Assembly: GCA_018970625.1 (NCBI GenBank) | Contig: JAGWVZ010000191.1 | Span: 1 to 7,033 of the forward strand | Direction of reading: 5' to 3' | DNA: 7,033 nt | Source of the DNA: Myxococcales bacterium | GTDB taxonomy: Bacteria > Myxococcota > Bradymonadia > REDH01 | Shown: in pieces, positions 1 through 5,512 of the stretch | Numbering within the stretch: the stretch's first letter is position 1 | Layout: every line of letters begins with the position of its first letter | Notes under the pieces: generated by a model | Told to the model about the DNA's origin: nothing | The model's database searches: none | The model's input: the letters and a program-made list of their open reading frames with translations, nothing else | Translations under genes and position numbers: made by a program

Positions 1-304
1 TAAAGTCGAAGAAGGTCGTCGGCGCGGCTGCCGGCAGCACCGCACGGTTGGGGGTGGGCGACGTATCAATGGCCTCGATGTAATATTTCACACCCGGGGC
101 ATTTACGATAACGGCGGGCACCTGAGCGCTCCAGGTGTTCCCGGCGACGTTCGTCATGGTCACCGAAGCATAACTCCCCGACAATGAACCGTAATACAGG
201 TTGGCGACCCCAACGCCGGTGGTGTCGGTAATGGTCGCGGTCACGGTCACGGGAGAGCCCGGCGCCTGACCATCGCCCACTTCGGTATGCGTAATGACGG
301 GCGG
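1..304 (-). repeat. Ig/Fn3-like 108-residue repeat, copy 2 (from residue 1366, cut by window edge)
   Basis: This copy starts P-P-V-I-T-H-T-E-V-G-D-G and repeats the landmarks of copy 1: D-T-T-G-V, N-L-Y-Y, N-T-W-S, A-P-G-V-K-Y-Y, A-I-D-T and T-F-F-D-F. On the plus strand the base string gaaggtcg occurs at 11-18 and again at 335-342, exactly 324 bases apart, which fixes the period at 108 codons. Further copies may follow beyond the left edge. Confidence 0.75.
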
Positions 305-3300
305 AACGAAGTCGCCGGACACCGTGAAGTTAAAGAAGGTCGAAGCGCTGACGGGCAGACGCGTCGTGTTGCCGGCGCCGGTGGTGTCGGTCGCCGAGAA
401 CCAGTACTCGATTCCGGGGGCGGTAATCGCTGATCCCGGGATCACACCGCTCCAGTTGGTGCCTGCTCCGGGCGTCAACGCGACTTCATCGGCCGGGATG
501 GTACCGATCGTACGGTAGAAAAGGGTGACCGATTGAACGCCCGTTTGATCCTGTGCGGTCACGTTGACGGTGATCGGCGTTCCGGCAGGCCGTCCATCGG
601 CGATCTCGGTGTGCTGCAACAGCGGGCCTTGTGTGTCGGCCGCGCCGCCCAGAATCTCGACGACCGCCGTATCGGTGGCCGACAGACCGGCCGCGTCTGT
701 GACGGTCAGCGTGGCAATATACAGGCCCGCGGTCGTGTACGGGTGCAGGGGGTTGCGTCCCGTGACCGGCGGAGTGCCGTCGCCAAAGTTCCACACATAG
801 GTCAGCGACGCGGCGGCGGTCTCGGTGTCCGATGAATTGTCCGACCGGAACGCGACAGGTTCTTCCAGCACCGGTGTACTGACATCAGCAAAATAGGGTC
901 CGTTTGCCTCGGCGAAGGGGCGATCGTTCACGTCCACCAGCACGCGGGCGTGGTCGGGTGCGCCGTCATCGTCGACGATGGTGATGTACGCCTCGGCGCT
1001 GCCGCGGGTGGCGAAGGTGTGCTGCACGGTCTGACCGGCGGTGACGGTGCCATCGCTCATGGTCCAGAACGCGGTGGCAATGGTGCCGTCCAGATCCACG
1101 GCAGCCGAGCCGTCCAGCGTCACCCGTTCGCCCGTCGGGGCCACGATGCTTCGCGCCACGGCATCGGCCCGGGGTTCCTGATTGGCGGTGAAGTCGTGTT
1201 CGACGGCGCCGATATCTACCCGCGACGAGAGCACACGCGCCCGCCCGAACAGGTCGCGCGTCAGCCCCGACGGAGCTGTGGGGCTACCCACGTTGATCAC
1301 GGGTGACGTGCGGAACACCTGGCCATCCCACCAGCGTGGGAAGGCTGCCCAGTCGTCGTCCTCGATATTCGGGTTGGTCGTGACCGGGCTGGTATTGGTT
1401 GTGCCCGACGCCACCGTGATCGTCGCCGAGTTGTGATAGCCGTTGTAGCCCAGCGAGAACGCCGAGTTGAAGCCGGACAACGAGGCGATGTTCTGGTCAT
1501 AAATTGCTGCCGAGGTGGAGTTGGCGATCAGGTTGTTCTGCAACGTGAGCGACTGCGCGTAGCTGGACGAAGATGACAGCCGGCTGGCGTACACCCCATA
1601 GTTCTGCGCGACGAAGGTGTTGTTGGTGAGCGTGTGCGACGCGGCCGGACTCATGATCGTTGTCGCGTTTGCTAAGTATCCGAAGCCCCAGTGCGTGGCG
1701 TAGGAGCTGCGCAGGCGCACGATGCTCGAAACGGCCTCGACACCTCGGCCACTTCCGGCGAAGTTGGTGCCGATGAGGGTCGCAGCCAGAATGTCGGCGA
1801 AGTTGGTGCTGCTGGTCACATTCTGAATCAGGAACCCGTTGGTCGTGCCGTAGCGAACCTCGACGTCCTCGAAGGTGGGTGAACGCGGACCTACCACGTT
1901 GAAGCCAAACTGTGGGTACTCCACACGCAACCACTCCACGGCGCCGATCGTGTCTTCGAAGCGCGTGCCCCACCACATGCCGGCGGTCGGCGAGGTGCTG
2001 TCGGGCGTGAACACCACCGCAGGACCATCGGTCGGGAAGGTAAACAGGGCGTTACTCAGAAACCGCAGCTCTGCGCGATTGGTGCTCAGTCCGCCGATCA
2101 TGCCGTCGGTGTTGGGGGCGACCCGAAACTGCACGCCGGGCTCGAAGGTCACACGCTTGCCTGCCGTCACGACCAGGTCACCCAGCAGGGTGTAGGGAGA
2201 ACCGGCTGCTGTGAACACCGTGTCTTCCCAGATAAAGCCCATGATCTGCGGGCCAAGGGCGCCGGCGTAGTCAAGGGCGCCCACGCGACCTGCCGCAGGG
2301 CCCAGACCTCGCAGCGGAGAGTACTGCGTGGGCGTGTAGTCGCGCGCGGCGCCGTCCACGTACAGCGGATTCCACGAGAAACACGTCGTACCCGAGTCGG
2401 TGATACCCGAGACGTTGGGCGTGTTCTGCCAGATGTTCGAGAACTGACAGCTCCAGACGGCGTTGCCCGTAAAGCTGGTGTTGTCCACGTAGCCCGCGCC
2501 CGTGTTGTTGGTGATCGAGCACGCGCGGGTGGTCAGGCTCAGGGTGCGCGACGACGATGTCGTTCCGCGGTTGGTCCAGATGCCATCGCCCGTGTTGTGC
2601 GCGATGGTCAGCTGCTCCAGATAAATACTGAATGCACCGTTGGTGTTAAGCGACGAAAAGATGCCTGCGCCACCGTTGCCGAACACGCGCCCGGTCTGCC
2701 ACGTTACCGAGCCCGACGGCAGCTCGACGCCGTTGGACGTGTTGTTGTACGCGTCCACATCGGTGAACGAAACACTGGCCAACGTGGTGATCTGGGCGCC
2801 GACCTGGTTGTTGTAAAGATTGACTCCGTCGAAGCTGGGTGTGCCTCCCTGCACGAGCAAACCGGCGACACCACAGTCGTGAATGTTCGAGTTGCCCATG
2901 GCGAGATTTCGGTTTTCGACCGTCATGCCAACGCGCGCCCACGCGATGTCGAGCTCGCGAATGCTGGCCAGCTCGGCCGTTGACGGCACAATGACGCCGT
3001 ACCAGTTGTTGCGCGCCGGTGAGGCGGCCGCCGAGGTAAAGCGAACCGGGCGGCTCAGCGTGCCGTCGGAGTTCAGGCGCCCCTCAATGCGGATCTCCAC
3101 ACGGGCGAGGTCAACGCCGCCCTGCATATTGTCCGTTGTGGCCATGCGCAGCGTGGCATCGGGGCGGAACGTCAGGACGGCGCCCGGGGCAATGACCATG
3201 TCGCCGGCCACGTCGTTGACGCTGCCGCTCTCGAAGGTGGCGTTTTCGTACCAGAAGCCGTGAAGGCCAGCGCCCGTCAGGGCACCCGTGTAGTCCACCG

Positions 3301-4399
3301 CGCCTGCCACCAGTGTGCCGTCAGCCGGCGAAAAGTAGCGCGCGGGTGAGCGGTTGGTGGGCGCAAAGTTCCCGTTTGCGGGGTCCACCAGGAGCGAACG
3401 GTAGCGCAGATTGGCGGATTCAGGCGACGGCGTGGTCTGCGAGAACGGGGTGGGCGCGCCCGCGTACACGCTCTGCGTGACGGCCAGCCCGGATACGGAG
3501 CCGAACGTCGCGCGCGCCGAGTCGTGGGTGTGGGCCAGCGTCTGCCCTTCCATGATCGAGCGGTTGATGCTCACCGTGGTCGTCAGGGTGGATGACGTCG
3601 ACGATTTGCCAAACTGAACCGCATAGCTACCCCCCCAGAACGTGCTGTAGGCGATCGACACCGTCGATGTCCCGGTCAGCGTTCGGTACACGTCCAGCCC
3701 TGTGCCGTTGGCCGCTGGGCGAAAGATGGTGCCCGTGACGGTGGCGGACGCGTTGTTGATGTCCACCCCCTGATTGACGTCCAGAAAGCTGCAGTCGATG
3801 ATGTTGAGCGCAGCGGCGCTCGTCAGCACGCCGGTTCCGACGCCTGTGCCGCGCACCGAGACGCGTTCCAGACTCAGGGTGCCGGTAGAAACAGTGGTGG
3901 TGATCGCCGTCGTCCGAAACTTGTCGATCACCACATCGCGAACGGTGATGTTGGTGGTCGTGGTCGTGTTCAACTCCAGACCAAAGTCGGTGTTACCGAT
4001 GACGGCCTGTTGCAGGTTGAGCACCGCCGCAGGCCCTGTAACAATGCCTTCCCAGTAGTTGGAAGCCGTCGTGACGGCGCCCTCGAAGCGAATGGGCAGG
4101 GCGGCGGTTCCAACGGCGTTGAGCGTGCCGTTCACGATCAGCTCAATGTCGTTGGCGAATGCATTGCTGAAACGCACCTGCACGCCCGGTTCGATCGTGA
4201 GTGTGACCCCTTCGATGACCGTGACGTCGGTGAGCACATCGTACGGGCTCTGCGCCAGCGTCCACGTCGTGTTGACGTTGATGTTGCCGGTGACATCGGT
4301 CGCCATGGCGGCCACGGGTACCAACAGGCCGAGCGTCGTCAAAAGCGCCAGCAGCCCCAGACGCAGGGAGGAGGAGAGTTCGCAGGCGGACCATCGCAT
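1..4399 (-). CDS. Large secreted beta-helix / PKD / Ig-like repeat surface protein (3' end outside window)
   Basis: I read this frame continuously from an ATG at 4399 to the left edge: 1466 codons and no stop. Residues 1-33 form a signal peptide (R2, R13, hydrophobic L14-V29, likely cut after A-M-A at 33), so the protein is exported. Residues 34-1066 form three modules, each opening with a hydrophobic strand carrying a Pro-Gly turn (P71-G72, P405-G406, P754-G755) and followed by Asn/Thr/Ser-rich strands typical of right-handed parallel beta-helices. The third ends in DIGAVE (1062-1067), a motif common at the end of choice-of-anchor beta-helix proteins. Two PKD-like domains follow (about 1073-1156 and 1160-1251; the second has WNFGDG at 1203-1208), then 108-residue Ig/Fn3-like repeats from 1258. 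No catalytic motif was recognised. A structural or adhesive envelope role is inferred. The C-terminus, where an anchor would lie, is not visible. An in-frame ATG at 4426 is an alternative start, but 4399 gives the cleaner signal peptide; neither has a clear Shine-Dalgarno. Confidence 0.9.
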   Translation of the reverse strand, partial: MRWSACELSSSLRLGLLALLTTLGLLVPVAAMATDVTGNINVNTTWTLAQSPYDVLTDVTVIEGVTLTIEPGVQVRFSNAFANDIELIVNGTLNAVGTAALPIRFEGAVTTASNYWEGIVTGPAAVLNLQQAVIGNTDFGLELNTTTTTNITVRDVVIDKFRTTAITTTVSTGTLSLERVSVRGTGVGTGVLTSAAALNIIDCSFLDVNQGVDINNASATVTGTIFRPAANGTGLDVYRTLTGTSTVSIAYSTFWGGSYAVQFGKSSTSSTLTTTVSINRSIMEGQTLAHTHDSARATFGSVSGLAVTQSVYAGAPTPFSQTTPSPESANLRYRSLLVDPANGNFAPTNRSPARYFSPADGTLVAGAVDYTGALTGAGLHGFWYENATFESGSVNDVAGDMVIAPGAVLTFRPDATLRMATTDNMQGGVDLARVEIRIEGRLNSDGTLSRPVRFTSAAASPARNNWYGVIVPSTAELASIRELDIAWARVGMTVENRNLAMGNSNIHDCGVAGLLVQGGTPSFDGVNLYNNQVGAQITTLASVSFTDVDAYNNTSNGVELPSGSVTWQTGRVFGNGGAGIFSSLNTNGAFSIYLEQLTIAHNTGDGIWTNRGTTSSSRTLSLTTRACSITNNTGAGYVDNTSFTGNAVWSCQFSNIWQNTPNVSGITDSGTTCFSWNPLYVDGAARDYTPTQYSPLRGLGPAAGRVGALDYAGALGPQIMGFIWEDTVFTAAGSPYTLLGDLVVTAGKRVTFEPGVQFRVAPNTDGMIGGLSTNRAELRFLSNALFTFPTDGPAVVFTPDSTSPTAGMWWGTRFEDTIGAVEWLRVEYPQFGFNVVGPRSPTFEDVEVRYGTTNGFLIQNVTSSTNFADILAATLIGTNFAGSGRGVEAVSSIVRLRSSYATHWGFGYLANATTIMSPAASHTLTNNTFVAQNYGVYASRLSSSSSYAQSLTLQNNLIANSTSAAIYDQNIASLSGFNSAFSLGYNGYHNSATITVASGTTNTSPVTTNPNIEDDDWAAFPRWWDGQVFRTSPVINVGSPTAPSGLTRDLFGRARVLSSRVDIGAVEHDFTANQEPRADAVARSIVAPTGERVTLDGSAAVDLDGTIATAFWTMSDGTVTAGQTVQHTFATRGSAEAYITIVDDDGAPDHARVLVDVNDRPFAEANGPYFADVSTPVLEEPVAFRSDNSSDTETAAASLTYVWNFGDGTPPVTGRNPLHPYTTAGLYIATLTVTDAAGLSATDTAVVEILGGAADTQGPLLQHTEIADGRPAGTPITVNVTAQDQTGVQSVTLFYRTIGTIPADEVALTPGAGTNWSGVIPGSAITAPGIEYWFSATDTTGAGNTTRLPVSASTFFNFTVSGDFVPPVITHTEVGDGQAPGSPVTVTATITDTTGVGVANLYYGSLSGSYASVTMTNVAGNTWSAQVPAVIVNAPGVKYYIEAIDTSPTPNRAVLPAAAPTTFFDF
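305..628 (-). repeat. Ig/Fn3-like 108-residue repeat, copy 1 (residues 1258-1365)
   Basis: This copy contains H-T-E-x-x-D-G, then T-V-N-V-T-A-Q-D-x-T-G-V, an L-F-Y-R strand, N-W-S, A-P-G-I-E-Y-W-F, A-T-D-T, and a final T-F-F-N-F. The same landmarks recur in the same order 108 residues later. The fold is inferred to be a beta-sandwich. I cannot assign it to one exact family. Confidence 0.75.
647..1183 (-). other. Tandem PKD-like domains in the large surface protein (residues ~1073-1251)
   Basis: Domain 1 (about 1073-1156) starts NQEPRADA, has W1112-T-M-S-D-G in place of the usual W-x-F-G-D-G, and ends D-D-D-G-A followed by a V-x-V-x-V strand. Domain 2 (about 1160-1251) has the canonical W1203-N-F-G-D-G, then H-P-Y-T-T-A-G-L-Y and T-L-T-V-T-D-A-A-G. 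PKD domains are Ig-like beta-sandwich folds common in bacterial surface proteins, where they act as spacers or in binding. Domain 1 is the more divergent copy. Confidence 0.85.
1202..2260 (-). repeat. Beta-helix module 3 of the large surface protein (residues ~714-1066)
   Basis: The third module opens with FEPGVQFRV around residue 754, then G-M-W-W-G. It closes with a D-L-F-G-R ... V-D-I-G-A-V-E ending at about 1067. That ending is characteristic of the last turn of many secreted beta-helix proteins. D1062 lies 352 residues after D710, consistent with a module period of roughly 345 residues with small length differences. Confidence 0.65.
2261..3283 (-). repeat. Beta-helix module 2 of the large surface protein (residues ~373-713)
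   Basis: The second module opens with APGAVLTFRP around residue 405, then a strand ending RPVRFTS and the segment N-N-W-Y-G, matching the order seen in module 1. Its closing linker is G-A-L-D710-Y-A-G-A-L, 341 residues after the equivalent Asp of module 1. After each of the first two linkers comes a G-F-x-W/Y-E segment leading into the next module. Confidence 0.65.
3284..4300 (-). repeat. Beta-helix module 1 of the large surface protein (residues ~34-372)
   Basis: This is the first of three similar modules. It opens with the strand TIEPGVQVRF around residue 70, followed by a second strand ending LPIRF and then a W-E-G segment. It closes with the linker G-A-V-D369-Y-T-G-A-L. Its middle is rich in Thr, Asn and Ser, including five consecutive Thr at 145-149. 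The boundaries are my estimate from the recurring opening and closing motifs. Confidence 0.65.
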
Positions 4400-4426
4400 G
4401 GGGACACCACGGTACAGGAAGAGCAT

Positions 4427-4450
4427 GCACACAGGATTGCGTGTGTGTGC
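4427..4450 (-). other. Inverted repeat GCACACA/TGTGTGC in the leader of the large surface gene
   Basis: Seven-base perfect arms (4427-4433 and 4444-4450) enclose a 10-base loop. The repeat sits 28-51 bases before the chosen ATG at 4399 and directly abuts the alternative ATG at 4426. It could fold in the mRNA leader or act as a DNA site. With only seven pairs in a GC-rich region, chance is a real alternative. Confidence 0.3.
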
Positions 4451-4489
4451 CTAGCCTGCATGCAAACGCGGTCAACAGTCGAATGCGGG

Positions 4490-4526
4490 CGCGATCCCGG
4501 TTTGTGTGATCCCCGGCAGGATCGCG
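4490..4526 (-). terminator. Hairpin downstream of the pentapeptide gene; weak terminator candidate
   Basis: Perfect eight-base arms CGCGATCC (4490-4497) and GGATCGCG (4519-4526) flank a 21-base loop. Inside the loop, CGG 4498-4500 can pair with CCG 4513-4515. The hairpin begins 30 bases after the stop codon at 4556 on the minus strand. No T-tract follows it, so intrinsic termination is doubtful. It may be an attenuating or mRNA-stabilising stem between two co-oriented genes, or chance. Confidence 0.35.
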
Positions 4527-4555
4527 GCGTCACCCTCCGTCGCGCGACAGGGGCA

Positions 4556-5167
4556 TTACAGGATCCGCTTGCGACGTCCTGACAGCTTCTCGAAGCCAGC
4601 GGGCACAGAATCTCCCGACGCCACACAACGAGCCAGCTGCATGCCCTCAAGGTCAACGTCGGCGGTCTGCACATCGCGCAGGGTCAACGCCGACAGCGTT
4701 CCACCCGCGCCGCGCAGGCTCCGAATCGTGCCGCCCGAGATCGTGACGGAGGTCCAGTTGGCGTCCTGCAGGTCGATATCTTCAAGGGTACAATTGTCAA
4801 AGCCGGTGCCGGTGAGCTCGGAGCCCTCCATGGAGCAACCGCGCACGGTGCAGCCGCGCAGGCCTGCGCCGTCCATGGACACGCCAGACAGCCGGGTGCC
4901 GCCCAGGGTGCAGTCAATCAGCGTGGAGCCGGTGAAATAGGCGCCCTCGAGGTTGGCGTCATTGAACAGGATATGGTCCAGCACGCAGTCGTTCCATTCC
5001 GTGTTCGACAGGTCCATGCCCGAGAAGTCGTAGTGCGACACCGCCAGCGCCGAGAAGGTCTCTGCCGCGAGGGCGTCGCGCGCGTCGGGCTCACGCAGGG
5101 CGTCGGCAAACCCACGCGGGTCGTTACGCGTCAGCAGAGTGCGAAGGGTACGGGTTGCCCTGGCCAT
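4556..5167 (-). CDS. Pentapeptide repeat protein, 203 aa
   Basis: The protein has a short N-terminal region (1-45, probably helical: many Arg, Leu, Ala and Asp), then 27 uninterrupted five-residue blocks from Y46 to R180, and a tail ending in the basic stretch GRRKRIL. The block pattern is [A/C/S/T/V]-x-[L/F/M/I/W]-x-[G/D/N], the pentapeptide consensus, which folds into a four-sided beta-helix of about 6.75 coils. Only G153 and T168 break the hydrophobic central position. All six cysteines (61, 86, 106, 111, 126, 181) lie at i-2. The start at 5167 is chosen because GAGG lies six bases upstream (5174-5177); the frame is open upstream to an ATG at 5299 with no comparable site. There is no signal peptide, so it is likely cytoplasmic. 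Pentapeptide proteins include gyrase-binding Qnr/MfpA types, but nothing here proves that role; function is unknown. It lies 156 bases upstream of the large surface gene on the same strand. Confidence 0.9.
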   Translation of the reverse strand: MARATRTLRTLLTRNDPRGFADALREPDARDALAAETFSALAVSHYDFSGMDLSNTEWNDCVLDHILFNDANLEGAYFTGSTLIDCTLGGTRLSGVSMDGAGLRGCTVRGCSMEGSELTGTGFDNCTLEDIDLQDANWTSVTISGGTIRSLRGAGGTLSALTLRDVQTADVDLEGMQLARCVASGDSVPAGFEKLSGRRKRIL

Positions 5168-5173
5168 GATGAA

Positions 5174-5177
5174 CCTC
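5174..5177 (-). promoter_or_regulatory. Ribosome-binding site deciding the pentapeptide gene start
   Basis: On the minus strand, GAGG is followed by a six-base spacer and the ATG at 5167. This supports the shorter 203-residue product over the 247-residue reading from 5299. The 44 extra residues of the longer form contain no repeat blocks. Confidence 0.7.
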
Positions 5178-5225
5178 GAGAGATGGCGGTGAGAGCGGCG
5201 CGGCGCGATACCAGCGGAGGCGCGG

Positions 5226-5239
5226 ATCGGCAAGCCGAT
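5226..5239. promoter_or_regulatory. Dyad ATCGGC-AA-GCCGAT upstream of the pentapeptide gene
   Basis: Perfect six-base arms are separated by two bases, centred about 65 bases upstream of the start at 5167. The size and symmetry suit a dimeric repressor site. No known regulator can be named, and a single occurrence is weak evidence. Confidence 0.3.
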
Positions 5240-5306
5240 TTCTGAACAGCAGAAGGCGGGCAGGGCGTCGCTGGTGTCGGCCCGGAGGCAAAAGATCACC
5301 CTATGT

Positions 5307-5316
5307 CACAGCTGTG
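5307..5316. promoter_or_regulatory. Palindrome CACAGCTGTG in the divergent region
   Basis: This perfect 10-base palindrome is flanked by further TG/CA-rich sequence (TCACA before, TGTGA after, overlapping it). It lies 140 bases from the pentapeptide start and about 197 bases from the lipoprotein start, so a bound regulator could affect both directions. No regulator gene is nearby in the window. Confidence 0.3.
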
Positions 5317-5352
5317 TGAATTTGTCGTCGCACCCCGCTCAAGAGGCCTTTT

Positions 5353-5394
5353 ATGAGCGCCGTGGGGATTGCGATCCGAACGTGGCAACGGTAG
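5353..5394 (+). CDS. Possible 13-codon leader ORF
   Basis: ATG at 5353 follows AAGAGG (5341-5346) with a six-base spacer, the best ribosome-binding site on the plus strand of this intergenic region. It reads MSAVGIAIRTWQR and stops at TAG 5392-5394. It ends 118 bases before the lipoprotein start, in another frame. It could be a leader peptide for that gene or a chance ORF. The peptide lacks the runs of a single amino acid typical of attenuator leaders. Confidence 0.25.
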   Translation: MSAVGIAIRTWQR

Positions 5395-5465
5395 TGAGCC
5401 ATCGCACTTCAAACATCCCATTTCGTTGCGGCGAGCGTACGCCCCGCCGTTGCATCGAACCACAA

Positions 5466-5500
5466 TTTGTCTGCTGTCTGTCTCTGCGTCTGTCCTTGCC
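5466..5500 (+). repeat. A-free TCTG-rich low-complexity tract before the lipoprotein gene
   Basis: Thirty-five consecutive bases contain no A and are built from repeated TGTC/TCTG units (for example CTGCTGTCTGTCTCTGCG). The tract ends 12 bases before the ATG at 5513. In mRNA it would be an unstructured U/C/G leader just upstream of a weak ribosome-binding site (GGA at 5503-5505). It may be a simple-sequence tract able to change length by slippage; that is inference. Confidence 0.5.
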
Positions 5501-5512
5501 ACGGAATCGCTC

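Larger units (their letters stand above)
5168..5512. promoter_or_regulatory. Divergent intergenic region, 345 bases
   Basis: This stretch separates the minus-strand pentapeptide gene from the plus-strand lipoprotein gene, so promoters for both should lie here. I found no convincing -35/-10 pair and no sigma-54 GG-N10-GC box on either strand. What can be seen is a dyad at 5226-5239, a 10-base palindrome at 5307-5316, a 13-codon ORF with a good ribosome-binding site at 5353-5394, and an A-free tract at 5466-5500. The region looks less GC-rich than the flanking genes, as expected of promoter DNA. Confidence 0.6.

Noticed and set aside
1497..1976. A 159-codon minus-strand open frame
   Set aside because: It lies out of frame inside the large surface gene, whose continuous frame shows clear beta-helix sequence across this stretch; the alternative product is Arg/His-rich shadow sequence.
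4010..4582. A 190-codon plus-strand open frame
   Set aside because: It overlaps the 5' half-kilobase of the large surface gene, the intergenic gap and the end of the pentapeptide gene, and its product is low-complexity His/Arg/Gln/Gly-rich with no domain.
5168..5299. N-terminal extension of the pentapeptide protein to an ATG at 5299
   Set aside because: The start at 5167 has GAGG at a six-base spacing, whereas the 44 extra residues show no repeat blocks, signal peptide or other motif.
5307..5323. A CRP-type TGTGA-N6-TCACA operator
   Set aside because: The half-sites occur in the opposite order (TCACA then TGTGA) and overlap a shorter palindrome, so they do not match the CRP consensus.
5435..5456. 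A sigma-54 promoter ending at TTGCAT
   Set aside because: The required GG 12 bases upstream of the GC is absent.
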